From Bradyrhizobium tropiciagri (GTDB lineage Bacteria > Pseudomonadota > Alphaproteobacteria > Rhizobiales > Xanthobacteraceae), in the NCBI RefSeq assembly GCF_001189845.1, contig NZ_LFLZ01000004.1:124001-188000 (forward strand): DNA of 64,000 nucleotides, written 5' to 3'. Every line of letters begins with the position of its first letter. Within the stretch, counting starts at the first letter, position 1. The position numbers and the translations under genes were made by a program. The notes below the pieces were generated by a model, which did not search any database, was not told the origin of the DNA, and saw only the letters and a program-made list of their open reading frames with translations. Below, piece after piece: positions 9,336 through 18,820 of this stretch.

Positions 9336-9631
9336 GTTGCCTGACGGCGCGGCCCCCTCAGCGATCGCATCCAACGCTGCGTCGCAGGCGGCGCTCTGCC
9401 AAAATATCGAAAACAACCCCATGCAAAGTAGCCGTCGGCGGTCGACGTCCGACAGGGCCCCCTTGACACGTCGGGCAAATCAGCCGTACTTTTCCATTAT
9501 TCCGAAATCGAGCAGCTCGTTGACCGGGCGGCGCAGTGCGTTGCGGCCTCTCGGCTCAAGCACTGCTAGTACTCATCACCTGCATGCGCACACGCGGGTG
9601 ATGACAGCGCCTTGAATCGCGAACTCACCTA

Positions 9632-9760
9632 TCCGTCGTCCCGGCGTAGGCCGGGACCCATTACCACGAATGGTCATTGTTGAGAGGCGGTGGAACGACG
9701 AGTCGCGTTCACACAATATCCGCCGCAGAGTATGGGTCCCGGCCTTCGCCGGGACGACGG
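9632..9760. repeat. Palindromic intergenic repeat, copy 2 (REP/MITE-like)
   Basis: Arms CCGTCGTCCCGGC...CCGGGACCCATTA (9632-9662) and TATGGGTCCCGGCC...CCGGGACGACGG (9731-9760) surround a core with CATTGTTGAG, as in copy 1 at 7495-7669. Read on the reverse strand, the outer arm encodes VVPAKAGTHT. The rest of the 450-base gap between queC and the nitrile hydratase operon (9336-9788) holds no gene that I can support. Confidence 0.75.
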
Positions 9761-9788
9761 AGAGAGCCACACGCATGGCATTCGAACG

Positions 9789-10166
9789 CTACTCGAAATC
9801 CGCCGCCGTCAGTACGATCGGTTGGCCGTGCGGGGTGCGGTCGGCGGCGTGATCCCAGGCGTCGCGATAGCGATGCAACGTTTCGTGTGTCGTGACGCCC
9901 TTGGCGGCGACGAGGTGCTCGAGCGTCGCCAGCCAATGCTGGTAGTAGGTCTCGCCGGTGTCGGGATCGCCGGCGGCCTGCGCGCGCTTGATCTGATCGG
10001 CAAGCGCAGCCGCCCATTCGGGCCAGGTGAATACGCCACGGTCATGCAGCGTCAGTGCCATGGCGAACGCCTGCGCCTCCCAGGGCGCGCGGAACACTGG
10101 ACCGTCCTGATCGCGCGGAATGCTGGACACGGCGCTGGTCGCGCGCGCAGCGGCTCCGGCATCCAT
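9789..10166 (-). CDS. Nitrile hydratase accessory (activator) protein
   Basis: A 125-residue protein of the nitrile hydratase accessory family (P14K/NhlE type), which helps insert cobalt and oxidise the active-site cysteines of the alpha subunit. Recognisable family text includes FRAPWEAQAFAMALTLHDRG, FTWPEWA and TYYQHWLATLEHL. It is last in the alpha-beta-activator operon; its ATG shares a base with the beta-subunit stop (TGATG), implying translational coupling. A longer open frame continues upstream to 10742 but lies over the beta gene. It resembles a diverged beta-subunit N-terminal half, as is typical of these activators. Confidence 0.88.
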   Translation of the reverse strand: MDAGAAARATSAVSSIPRDQDGPVFRAPWEAQAFAMALTLHDRGVFTWPEWAAALADQIKRAQAAGDPDTGETYYQHWLATLEHLVAAKGVTTHETLHRYRDAWDHAADRTPHGQPIVLTAADFE

Positions 10167-10825
10167 CAGATGGCCTCCAGATACGGCTCGAACGCGTCGA
10201 TCGAAACCTTGATGGTCGGATCGGAGTCCGGTCCCCACAATTCGCGTCCGTCGAACACGACGGTGTACAGCCATTGCGGATGCTCGCCGGCGTCGTTCGC
10301 CGCGGTATCGGGGAAAACGTGACAGCCATGATCGCGCTCGACCACGCCGACATGACCACGCACGTAGCGCGGCAGCCGGGTGTGCGTGGCCGGATGGACG
10401 TTCTTCGCCCGCACCCGGTCGCCGGCCTTGAATTTCGCAGCAGCCGGCGCGGTGCGGCCGAACTTGCCGCGCACCATGATGCGTTCGATATCGGCGGTCG
10501 AGAATTTGCCGTGCTTGAGCGCTTTCGCCGGCGCGACGGAATGTCCGGCAGCGACGTCGTCCTTCGAGATATAGCCCTTGTCGAGCAGCAGGGCCTCGAG
10601 CCCGAGCAGCCATTTCCGGTAATAGGAGCTCGACAGATAGACCTGCGGGGGCAGGGTCTCGCGATAGAAGCGCGAGGCATCGATGTTGAACGCGCCGGCC
10701 GCGCCCATTGCGCGGACCATGGCGAGCACGCGCGATTCCCATTCCTGATGGAACATCGGCTCGTTCGGCTCGGGCTCGACCTTGCCGAAGCCGTCCATGC
10801 CGCCCATGTCGTGGACGCCGTTCAT
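10166..10825 (-). CDS. Nitrile hydratase subunit beta
   Basis: A 219-residue beta subunit of nitrile hydratase, which with the alpha subunit hydrates nitriles to amides in the cytoplasm. The start [14 protein letters not shown] and the following [19 protein letters not shown] are diagnostic. The C-terminal SH3-like barrel carries [20 protein letters not shown] and the [18 protein letters not shown] segment. It overlaps the alpha stop by four bases (ATGA) and the activator start by one base, so all three are one operon. Confidence 0.95.
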   Translation of the reverse strand: MNGVHDMGGMDGFGKVEPEPNEPMFHQEWESRVLAMVRAMGAAGAFNIDASRFYRETLPPQVYLSSSYYRKWLLGLEALLLDKGYISKDDVAAGHSVAPAKALKHGKFSTADIERIMVRGKFGRTAPAAAKFKAGDRVRAKNVHPATHTRLPRYVRGHVGVVERDHGCHVFPDTAANDAGEHPQWLYTVVFDGRELWGPDSDPTIKVSIDAFEPYLEAI

Positions 10826-11451
10826 GACGGCGCTCCCGGGGCTTTCGGGAAGCCGGTGCCGATCATGGAATCGCGCGTCACGAGCTCGGCGAGTTGCTCC
10901 TCGCTCCAGCCCTCGGTGCCTGCGGGCCGCATCGGCAGCACCAGGAAGCGCGTCTCAGCCGTGGAGTCCCAGACCCGGATTTCCGTCTCCTTCGGCAGGC
11001 TGACGCCGAAATCGGCGAGCACGCCGCGCGGATCCTTGACGGCGCGCGAACGGTACGGCGAGGCCTTGTACCAGACCGGCGGCAGCCCGAGCATTTCCCA
11101 GGGGTAACAGGAGCAGAGTGTGCAGACGACCATGTTGTGGCGGCCAGGCGTGTTCTCGATCGCGACCAGATGGTCGCCGACCCGGCTGACATGGCCGAGG
11201 GTGCCGACCGCCTTGCTGGCGTCCTCGAGCAGCGCCTGCTTGAAGGCGGGATCGGTCCAGGCCTTGGCGACCACTCGGGCGCCGTTATGCGGGCCGATCT
11301 TGGTCTCGTAGGCCTGCACGATGGCGTCGAGCGCAGCAGCCTCGACATAGCCTTTCTCGGTCAGGATCGATTCCAGCGCGCGGACGCGCAGCTCGGTCTC
11401 CGACAGTTCGGAATGGTCGTGATCGTGGTGGTGGTGATCATGTTCGCTCAT
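10822..11451 (-). CDS. Nitrile hydratase subunit alpha, cobalt type
   Basis: A 209-residue catalytic alpha subunit. The metal site is [15 protein letters not shown]: cysteines of C-T-L-C-S-C bind the metal, and the threonine after the first cysteine marks the cobalt type (iron enzymes have serine). The N-terminus has a histidine-rich run ([12 protein letters not shown]), common in these subunits. First gene of the operon; about 75 bases separate it from the divergent crotonase gene, so the two share a promoter region. Substrate range cannot be told from the sequence. Confidence 0.95.
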   Translation of the reverse strand: MSEHDHHHHDHDHSELSETELRVRALESILTEKGYVEAAALDAIVQAYETKIGPHNGARVVAKAWTDPAFKQALLEDASKAVGTLGHVSRVGDHLVAIENTPGRHNMVVCTLCSCYPWEMLGLPPVWYKASPYRSRAVKDPRGVLADFGVSLPKETEIRVWDSTAETRFLVLPMRPAGTEGWSEEQLAELVTRDSMIGTGFPKAPGAPS

Positions 11452-11525
11452 GCCCAGAGAATAGGCGAAACCGCCATGCTATGTCGAGGCAAGCCGTACA
11501 CAACAATGCGAGCTGGGAGGTATGC

Positions 11526-12332
11526 GTGGTTGACTATGTGACGATCGAGAAAGGCCTCGGGCCGGAGGGGCGCATCGCCGTGGTGCGGTTCGACCGCGGC
11601 GACGGTATCAACGCGCTGTCGCCGGAGGCGCTGCGGCAGCTGACCGACGCGGCGCGCAGCTTCGAGGACGACGGCGAGACCTCGGTGGTGGTGCTGACCG
11701 GCGGCGCCAGATCGTTCAGCGCCGGCTTCGACCTCAAGGATGCCGAAGGGCGTTCGCGCGCGACCATGGACATGGGCACGCTGCGCCGGCACCTGAAGCT
11801 CGGGCCGCGGCTGACGCGCGCCTGGCAGGACATGGAGCAGGTCACGATCGGCGCCATCGAGGGGTTTTGCGTCGGCGGCGGCGTTGCGCTCGCGGTCGCG
11901 CTGGATTTCCGCGTCATGGCGCGCGATGCCCACATGCGGGTGCCGGAGATCGCGCTCGGCATGAACATGAGCTGGCAGAGCGTGCCGCGCATGCTGCATT
12001 TGATGGGGCCGGCGCGCACCAAGCAGGCCGTCATCCTGGCCGACGACCGGATCTCGGCCGAGCAAGCCTACGAATGGGGCTTGGTGGAGCAGGTGGCTGA
12101 TCCCGGCAAATCCTTTGAGGCCGCGATGGCGCTCGCGGCCAAGGTTGCCGCGCAGCCGCCGATCTCGGTCGCGATGACCAAGCTGACGGTCAACCGGCTG
12201 GCGCATGCGCTCGACGATCTCGCCAGCCACATGGATCTCGACCAGTTCGCATTGGCGAGCCTGACCGAGGATCACAAGGAAGGCGTCGCGGCCTTCCTCG
12301 GACGGCGCAAGCCACGCTTCAGGGGGCGCTAA
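11526..12332 (+). CDS. Enoyl-CoA hydratase/isomerase family protein
   Basis: A crotonase-fold protein of about 268 residues. The oxyanion-hole segments are GGARSFSAGFDLKD and the glycine-rich GAIEGFCVGGGVALAVALD, and the C-terminal helices are complete (FLGRRKPRFRGR). The start chosen is the GTG at 11526, preceded seven bases upstream by GGGAGG; an ATG at 11481 is in frame but has no ribosome-binding site. It is divergent from the nitrile hydratase operon, a plausible but unproven link to downstream amide or acid metabolism. Exact substrate unknown. Confidence 0.88.
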   Translation: MVDYVTIEKGLGPEGRIAVVRFDRGDGINALSPEALRQLTDAARSFEDDGETSVVVLTGGARSFSAGFDLKDAEGRSRATMDMGTLRRHLKLGPRLTRAWQDMEQVTIGAIEGFCVGGGVALAVALDFRVMARDAHMRVPEIALGMNMSWQSVPRMLHLMGPARTKQAVILADDRISAEQAYEWGLVEQVADPGKSFEAAMALAAKVAAQPPISVAMTKLTVNRLAHALDDLASHMDLDQFALASLTEDHKEGVAAFLGRRKPRFRGR

Positions 12333-12653
12333 CACGGATTATGGCCGTGAGGGGTAGCCCATCCATACATCCAAATAGCCACCCGCCGCTCCTTGCTTTC
12401 GTGTCTTCCCGATCGCTTAATCGACGAAATCTGCACGAACGGCGCGGCTGTTCGTCGGAGGCAATTGGCTTGCGCGTGAGCGCGCTCTCGCGATCGGAAT
12501 GCACGTATGACGTCTGACTGCCGCCCCGAGCCCGACTTTTGCCAAGCTTCCGTCGCGTGCAGAGACGATCGCGACGGCGCATTGGGTGCGAGTCGGGGAA
12601 CAGCGTCACGCAGTCTGAGCTCCTTCGATGAAACCGTCGAGCTGAGACCCGGG

Positions 12654-13310
12654 ATGATCACGCCCGTTCTCGAGAATGACGGCTTAAATGACGGCTTGGA
12701 GGTCCTGGCATTCACGCTCGATGCGGAGCCGGACATCATTGGCGCCATGGATGTCGGCCTGAACGAGGAGGAACGCCGGCGCGCCGAGCGGCTGAGACTG
12801 GAGCGGGACCGCCGCCGCTTTGTTGTTGGACGCGGCCAGTTGCGCCGGGTCCTCGCTTCCAAGCTGGGAATTTCGCCGTCCGACGTCGAACTGGAATACG
12901 GACCGCTTGGCAAACCCTATTTGTCGCACCGCATGCCCGCGCGCAATCTGCGCTTCAGCTTCTCCCGATCCGGCGCTGTGGCAGTCGTGGCCCTCTCGAC
13001 CGGGCAAGAGGTCGGCGTGGACATCGAGGCGGTACTCCCTGTGCCCGAAGCGGACGAGATCGCAGCGCTCTGTTTTTCCGCATCCGAGGGCAGGTCCTAC
13101 GCCACCCTTGGCACGGAAGACCGGCTGGAGGGCTTCTTCCGGCGTTGGACGCAGATGGAAGCTATCTCCAAGGCCTTGGGGTGCGGCTTGGGACAGTCCA
13201 TGTCCTGGAATGAAAGGGATTGGGTCGTCCGAAGGTTCATACCTCGAAGTGGGTATATCGGGAGCGTGGTCATCCCGAACGGGCATTCGCGCGATGTCAC
13301 TATGCATTGA
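12654..13310 (+). CDS. 4'-phosphopantetheinyl transferase, Sfp type
   Basis: An Sfp-type PPTase of about 218 residues that would load the phosphopantetheine arm onto carrier proteins. The magnesium/CoA motif is GVDIEAV (about residue 120) and the second motif is RRWTQMEAISKALG, the equivalent of W-x-x-K-E-A-x-x-K with the first lysine changed. Other family text is RRRFVVGRGQLRRVLA and GPLGKPYL. An in-frame ATG at 12507 would add 49 residues with no family resemblance; the ATG at 12654 matches the usual length, though neither start has a strong ribosome-binding site. It begins a same-strand cassette with a thioesterase and a PCP protein, its obvious substrate. Confidence 0.85.
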   Translation: MITPVLENDGLNDGLEVLAFTLDAEPDIIGAMDVGLNEEERRRAERLRLERDRRRFVVGRGQLRRVLASKLGISPSDVELEYGPLGKPYLSHRMPARNLRFSFSRSGAVAVVALSTGQEVGVDIEAVLPVPEADEIAALCFSASEGRSYATLGTEDRLEGFFRRWTQMEAISKALGCGLGQSMSWNERDWVVRRFIPRSGYIGSVVIPNGHSRDVTMH

Positions 13311-13412
13311 ACGAGCAGGCTCATCGAAGTCCATTAGACTGCACGGGGGCTCATACGCGCCGCACTTCGCTCCCGCACATGGCGGTCGCAGACGAGAACA
13401 CGGGCCAGCCCC

Positions 13413-14411
13413 ATGTCAGCGCAGTTGATACAGTTTTCCGAGCTCCTCGCAGCCCTCGCGGTCAGGGACATCAGGCTCTGGGTGGAGGGCGACCGGCTGC
13501 GGTGCAACGCGCCGGCTGGCGCACTCACGTCAGAGCTTCGCGACCAGTTGCAGGACCGGAAAAGCGAGATCATCGCGTTTCTGAACATGGCCACGGCGGC
13601 CACGCGACAGCCTGCAATCATTCCCCTGCAGTCCGGCGGAACACGTACGCCGATTTACGCCGTCCCCGGGCATGTCGGGGCGCCGTTCACATTCTCGGAC
13701 CTGTCGAAGCATCTAGGCGGCGATCAGCCATTCTACGCACTGCAACCCACCGGCTACGATGGGCAGAGCGAGCCGATGGACCGCGTCGAAGATATCGCCG
13801 AGTATTTCGCCCGCCAGATCGTCGAGTATCAGCCCAGCGGTCCGTACATCATCGCCGGATATTGCTCCGGCGCGCCAACTGCTTTCGAACTCGCGAAAAT
13901 CCTTGGGCGCCGCGGAGCGGAGGTCCCATGCATCGCGCTCTTTGGCCCTCTTCACCCGACCACCTATCAGGAACTGCCGCGTCTGCTTTATTTCTCCGCC
14001 AGGAACAGACGCGAAGCAATTCAGCGCGAGATGGCGAAGCGTCCGACGTTCGGCGCTCGTCTGCAATATTTCGGCAGCCGTCTCCGCGTTCTCGTGAGCT
14101 TCGTTCGGAAGGGCAAGGAGCCGATCGCGACAGATCTGGTGCTGGCGAGCAGAGTCCGGCTCAAATCCACGGCGATCACCGCGTTTCGGCAGTACGTTCC
14201 CGCTCCGTATTCGGGGCGGGTCTGCATATTCCTTCCGAACAAGGCCTGGCTGCGATCGGGGGCGGGGCCGCGCCGATGGCTTCGTGCGGTGCCTCATGCC
14301 GAATTCTATTTCGGGCCCGAGGGCTGTCACGCGGACTCCATGCTGGAAGAACCTGACGTGTCCGCGATCGCAGCGCTTTATCGCCAGGCGACCCAGGAAC
14401 TGAGCGACTGA
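13413..14411 (+). CDS. Thioesterase with N-terminal TubC-like docking domain
   Basis: A 332-residue two-domain protein. Residues about 7-57 match the TubC N-terminal docking domain of NRPS enzymes (DIRLWVEGDRLRCNAPAGALT and the following RDQLQDRKSEIIAFL). Residues about 70-330 are an alpha/beta-hydrolase thioesterase of the NRPS/PKS type, with IYAVPGHVGAPFTFSDL near the oxyanion hole and the nucleophile elbow IIAGYCSGAPTAFELA. The elbow carries cysteine where most have serine (GYCSG). The catalytic His is likely in the GPEGCHADSM segment. Docking domains normally start a large NRPS module; here it is directly fused to a releasing enzyme, which suggests either a trans-acting TE or a deletion that removed modules between. 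It precedes the adenylation protein by about 50 bases. Confidence 0.85.
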   Translation: MSAQLIQFSELLAALAVRDIRLWVEGDRLRCNAPAGALTSELRDQLQDRKSEIIAFLNMATAATRQPAIIPLQSGGTRTPIYAVPGHVGAPFTFSDLSKHLGGDQPFYALQPTGYDGQSEPMDRVEDIAEYFARQIVEYQPSGPYIIAGYCSGAPTAFELAKILGRRGAEVPCIALFGPLHPTTYQELPRLLYFSARNRREAIQREMAKRPTFGARLQYFGSRLRVLVSFVRKGKEPIATDLVLASRVRLKSTAITAFRQYVPAPYSGRVCIFLPNKAWLRSGAGPRRWLRAVPHAEFYFGPEGCHADSMLEEPDVSAIAALYRQATQELSD

Positions 14412-14463
14412 CGCAATTTCACTGATGCAATTTGATTATTGATTGCTTGATGGAGCGTGGTTC

Positions 14464-16430
14464 ATGAATGAAGTCCTGCCCATTGTGGAGGAGGGCGTAG
14501 CGCTTCCCCTTCTGAACAGTGCCGATCATCAAACGCTGGTTGTCGCGTACAACGCCACGGCGGCAAGCTACCCGTCGGACCGGACGATCATCGATCTGTT
14601 TCGCGACCGGGTGACGCGTAGCCCGGACGCTGAAGCGATCCGCTTCGGCGATGTCATGCTGACGTACCAGCAGCTCGACGGACGCTCCAATCAGATGGCC
14701 GGGCATTTGAGCGCGATGGGCGTAGGGCCGGGTCGGATTGCCGTGGTGTTCATGGAGCACTCCATTGAGGTCGTCGTCGCGATCCTGGGCGTCCTGAAAT
14801 CCGGCGCAGCCTATGTGCCGGTGGACGCGGCAACGCCGAAGGGGCGCATCGCAACGATCCTGACGGATATTGCCAACGGAACCGACGGGCGGTCGCCGGT
14901 CGTGATCACGCAGCGCGCCTGGAATCCGCCATTTCGCCCGATCTTGCCGAGATTGTCGTGCTCGAGGCCGACTTCGCTGCGATTGCGAGTCAACCGGACT
15001 CTGCCCGGCCGTCCGCTGCCACGCCGGACGGCACCGCCTACATCATCTTCACCTCTGGCTCGACCGGCACACCCAAAGGCGTCGAGATCACGCACCGGAG
15101 CCTGGTGAACTACATCTGGTGGGCCGCCCAGGTCTACAGTTCGGGCGAACGTCTGGCCTGGCCTCTGTTCTCATCTCTCGCTTTCGACCTGACCGTCACG
15201 ACGCTTTTCACGCCCCTCATCACCGGAGGCCGCATCGTGGTCTATCTCGGTGATCCCGGCGTGCAGAGTATGGTCGTACTCAAGGTCATCGACGACAATG
15301 CCGTCGACATCATGAAGCTGACGCCGGCGCATCTGGCGATGATACGCGACCGCAATCTTGAAACCACACGCCTGCGGAAATTCATCGTGGGCGGTGAGGA
15401 CTTCAAGACCGAACTGGCCCGCGACATCACGAAGGCCATCCCGCATCCGGTCGAGATCTACAACGAATACGGACCAACCGAAGGCACGGTAGGCTGCATG
15501 ATTCACCGTTTCGACATCGACCGGGATCAAGCGGGCTCGGTCCCGATCGGCGTTCCGGCCGCCAATGCCGGAATCTACGTCCTCAGCGAAGCATATCAGC
15601 CGACCGGTCCCGGCATCATCGGTGAGATGTTCATTGCCGGCGACGGCCTTGCGAGGGGCTATTTCAATCGGCCTGACCTGACCGACGACCGTTTCCGCAC
15701 GGCGATCGATCCCCGAGACGGGTTCACGAAGCTGCGGCTCTACAAGACGGGCGATCTTGCCCGCTGGAGTCCGGAAGGACGCCTCGAATTTCTCGGCCGC
15801 GCAGATCATCAGGTGAAGGTCGGTGGTGCGCGTATCGAGCTCGGCGAGATCGAAGCGCGGCTCCTCAAGCACCCGCAGGTGCAGGAATGCGCGGTCGCCG
15901 TCATCGAGCCGTCCGCGGCCGGAGGCGGCATGGCACGACTTGCGGCCTACTATGTTTCGCCAGACGCTCTGGCCGTTGCGGACCTGCGCGCCCACCTGGC
16001 CGAAGAGCTGTTGGAGGCGATGATTCCGACGCACTATGTTCGCCTTGAGCGGATGCCGCTCACCTCCAACGGCAAGGTCGACCGCACCGCGCTGCCCGAG
16101 CCGACGGCGGAAAACATCCGGCCAGCGCAGGAATTCACCGCTCCCGCGACGGAGACCGAAAAGACGCTGGCCGGGTTGTGGTGCGATCTGCTGAAGGTCA
16201 AGTCGATCGGACGTCGCGACAACTTCTTCGAGCTGGGCGGCGAGTCGCTGCTGGTGGTGCGGGCGGTGGCGCGGATGCGAAAGGTCTTCGGCGTCGACGT
16301 GCAGATTCGCAACCTGTTCGAGCGCCCGACACTGTCCGAACTGGCGGAAGTGATCGACGGGATGCGCTGGGTGGCCCATTCCGAAGCCGCTTCTGCATCG
16401 GAGGGACCGAGAGAGGAAATCGAACTGTAG
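14464..16430 (+). pseudogene. NRPS adenylation-PCP didomain protein, frameshifted
   Basis: An adenylation domain followed by a peptidyl carrier domain, without condensation domain. The N-terminal subdomain is read in one frame up to about 14913 (ending VVITQR), and the rest (RLESAISPDLAEIVVLE onward) in another; the shift lies in the alternating CAGCGCGCCTG at 14911-14921. After it all core motifs are intact: FTSGSTGTPKG, YNEYGPTEGT, YKTGDLARW, FLGRADHQVKVGGARIELGE and NGKVDRTALP, then the carrier site FFELGGESLLVV. The specificity pocket read against GrsA is D-L-T-K-I-G-E-V-G-K, one residue from the published asparagine code. Either a real pseudogene or a sequencing slip; the lack of other damage and intact neighbours make an error or very recent mutation possible. 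Confidence 0.85.
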
Positions 16431-16477
16431 CGTGGCGGCACGCTCCCGATCCGGACGGAAACATTTGCGTTGGACTG

Positions 16478-17668
16478 ATGGCAGAGCGCACGAACATGAT
16501 GGACAAAGCTTTGGGAGCGGCGCGAGGACCGGGGCTGCCTTGGACGGCGGCGGAGTATGAGCTGCTGCGGGATCAGGTCCGCCGGTTCGTCGAGGAGGAG
16601 ATCAAGCCCTGCGCGGATAGCTGGGAAGAGCAGGGGTTCATTCCCCGACCGGTCCTGCGCCGCATGGGCGAACTCGGTTTCTTCGGTATCCGTTACCCAA
16701 GCGGGTATGGCGGTGCCGAGATGGACGCGGTCGCGTCGACGGTTTTCGCCGAGGAGCTTGGGCGCTCGACGTATGGGGGAGTCGCCGATGCGATGCTGGT
16801 CCAGGCCGAGATGGCGTCCGTGTATGTCTTTCATGACGGGACCAGAGCCCAGCGGGCCCGCTGGATGCCGGGCATCATCCGCGGCGAGGTGATCACCGCG
16901 GTTGCCATCACCGAACCGGATGCCGGCTCGGACGTGAAGGCCATCCGCACGCGCGCGCTCCGGGAGGGCGACACCTACATCCTCGACGGCACCAAGCTCT
17001 ACATCACGAACGGTGTCCACGCGGATCTCTACTGCGTCGCGGCCAAGACCAATCCCTCGGCAGGAAGCAACGGGATCACGATGTTTCTTGTCGAGAAAGG
17101 CACGCCCGGCTTCGGCGTCGGCCGTGTGCTGGACAAGCAGGGCTGGCGCTCCTCCGACACGGCGGAACTCGTCTTCGACGGTTGCCGGGTGCCCGCCGAG
17201 AACGTGCTCGGCGCGGAGGGGCAGGGCTTCTACTCCATCATGCGCAACTTCCAGAACGAGCGCCTTGTCCTCGCCGCCATGGCGATCGGAATGGCCGAGG
17301 CGGCGATCGATATGACCCTCGCCCATGTGAAAGTTCGCCGCGCCTTCGGCGGCGTCCTGTGGGACTTGCAAGCGATCCGTCAACGCCTCGCGATGCTCGC
17401 CGCGAAGGTCGAGGCAAACCGCGAGTTTCTCTATGCCACCGCGTGGCGCATGGCGGCGGACGACGATTGCATCCGTGAGATCTCGATGCTGAAAGCGATC
17501 TGCGCCGAACTCGTCAACGAGGTCGCGTATGCCTGCGTCCAGTTCCACGGCGCCATGGGCGTCATGCGCGAGAGCCCGATCGAGCGCATCGCGCGTGACG
17601 CGCGCGTCCTGCCCATTGCCGGCGGCGCAACCGAGGTGATGCTGGAGGTGGTCGCCTCGATGTCGTGA
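16478..17668 (+). CDS. Acyl-CoA dehydrogenase family flavoprotein
   Basis: A complete acyl-CoA dehydrogenase fold of about 396 residues. N-terminal helical domain (LPWTAAEYELLRDQVRRF), middle beta domain with AVAITEPDAGSDVKAIRT and LYITNGVHADLY, and C-terminal FAD domain with VRRAFGG and CVQFHGAMGVMRESPIER. The C-terminal motif is IAGGATEVM; the classical EGT catalytic glutamate is replaced by glycine, as in several subfamilies that use another base. It follows the adenylation-PCP gene by about 50 bases, and such enzymes are known to oxidise PCP-bound amino acids (prolyl-PCP in pyrrole biosynthesis), so it may act on the neighbouring carrier-bound aminoacyl group. ATG 16478 chosen; 16496 is an alternative. 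Confidence 0.88.
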   Translation: MAERTNMMDKALGAARGPGLPWTAAEYELLRDQVRRFVEEEIKPCADSWEEQGFIPRPVLRRMGELGFFGIRYPSGYGGAEMDAVASTVFAEELGRSTYGGVADAMLVQAEMASVYVFHDGTRAQRARWMPGIIRGEVITAVAITEPDAGSDVKAIRTRALREGDTYILDGTKLYITNGVHADLYCVAAKTNPSAGSNGITMFLVEKGTPGFGVGRVLDKQGWRSSDTAELVFDGCRVPAENVLGAEGQGFYSIMRNFQNERLVLAAMAIGMAEAAIDMTLAHVKVRRAFGGVLWDLQAIRQRLAMLAAKVEANREFLYATAWRMAADDDCIREISMLKAICAELVNEVAYACVQFHGAMGVMRESPIERIARDARVLPIAGGATEVMLEVVASMS

Positions 17669-18003
17669 GCTGTATGCGGCCGTCGGGTCGCGGAGGGCGT
17701 CCAGCAGCGACGCCTGGTCCAGTGCGGCATCACCCCAGGTGTAGTTTCGGGCCGGGCTGGAGTCTCGGTGCCAGAAAACCCTTGATATTCTAACTGGAAT
17801 TTCTCGCTGCATTCGAGTCCGCTCTGGTTCCATACGAGTCGGCAGGCCGAAATTCGCGGTTGGACCGGAGTCCCGCAAAGCCCCATTGGAATCTATTCAT
17901 CGGAAACGTGATCCGATAGCCAGAGCGTTTGCGCTGCGGTGCAACAAGTGCCGGCCGGAGTTCTGATATCTCCAAGCGCTGCTTTGGAACGTCACCCTGC
18001 TCA
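17669..18003. other. Junction between NRPS-like cassette and mobile island
   Basis: 335 bases with no supported gene. Composition changes from GC-rich chromosomal style to the more A/T-rich style of the island around 17760. A boundary of the Tn7-like element is expected here because tniQ ends at 18004, but I could not identify a convincing TGT terminus, target-site duplication or inverted repeat matching the other side. A short reading frame on the forward strand ends in RCNKCRPEF, resembling a zinc-knuckle tail, but is too short to call. Confidence 0.4.
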
Positions 18004-18816
18004 TTAAAGTCGTGAGGCGCGGATTCGGTCGATTGTATGCTTCACGGCTGAACGCCAACTAAACGAAAGATGATCGACGCTTCCAGGAAGCCCCTTAAGC
18101 AGCAACGTGCCGCTATCCAAGCCGCGGGGATGTGCCAATTCCTCAATGGATCCCAGATATTCTGCTAGTCGCATCAACCGCCCTGGATCGCAATCTCTGA
18201 TCGGCGAATACAGCGCCGAACGAGCTTCCAAGCGCTTCCGAGGCTGAAAGGAGTACATCGACGCCCAGAAACGGCTGACTTCGATTTGCCTTTCGCTTCC
18301 GAGGACCGCTGGGACCAATCTTATGTCTTGCCCGCAAGCACTGCACTTCAACAGATGGTGCATGCTCCGCCACCACAAGGGGTTGCCGCAGGGACAACGG
18401 TCGATCAAGCGTTCTCCAGACGTGGGATCACAACTAATCACTCGTATTGACCACAACGCGCGCAGGAAGGGCACTTCGCCTTTTGTTACTTGACCCGGAG
18501 CAATCCGGCGTTTGCCGCGCTCGAGTGCTGACCATGGGATTGGCTGATCGAAGAACGTCGTTATCGCGGGATCGACTTCGGAATGCATCATCGCGCGGAT
18601 GATCGCGGTCCCGCATCCAGTGACACATCCTAAGGCTATGGCATGTTCAACCCGCGTGGCGAGTGCGGCAAACTCTCTCGAATCTCTTCCTACTATCTGC
18701 GAAGTGAGTTCCGAAGTGGAGACGTCGTTTGCGTCGCATAGCCTGGACACCCAGCTCAGTAGGGACTCCCCATGAGCAGCAGGGAAAATTGCAGAAAGGC
18801 GAAGAAAGCTCGCCAC
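18004..18816 (-). CDS. tniQ: TniQ-family transposition targeting protein
   Basis: A 270-residue TniQ-family protein. The N-terminal signature PAAHGESLLSWVSRLCDAN is the typical TniQ opening, and the zinc-binding region is seen in DRCPCGNPLWW followed by LLKCSACGQDIR (two CxC/CxxC pairs). TniQ/TnsD proteins join the target-site selector to the TnsC regulator in Tn7-like and Tn5053-like transposition. It is the last gene of the reverse-strand module tnsAB-tnsC-tniQ, four bases after tnsC. It is short compared with TnsD (about 500 residues), closer to TniQ of CRISPR-associated and Tn5053 elements, so target recognition may rest with another protein. Confidence 0.88.
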   Translation of the reverse strand: MASFLRLSAIFPAAHGESLLSWVSRLCDANDVSTSELTSQIVGRDSREFAALATRVEHAIALGCVTGCGTAIIRAMMHSEVDPAITTFFDQPIPWSALERGKRRIAPGQVTKGEVPFLRALWSIRVISCDPTSGERLIDRCPCGNPLWWRSMHHLLKCSACGQDIRLVPAVLGSERQIEVSRFWASMYSFQPRKRLEARSALYSPIRDCDPGRLMRLAEYLGSIEELAHPRGLDSGTLLLKGLPGSVDHLSFSWRSAVKHTIDRIRASRL

Positions 18817-18820
18817 ACTT

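Noticed and set aside
14464-17668. Proline-to-pyrrole cassette (prolyl ligase plus prolyl-PCP dehydrogenase)
   Set aside because: The gene pair is suggestive, but the adenylation pocket D-L-T-K-I-G-E-V-G-K fits asparagine, not the proline codes.
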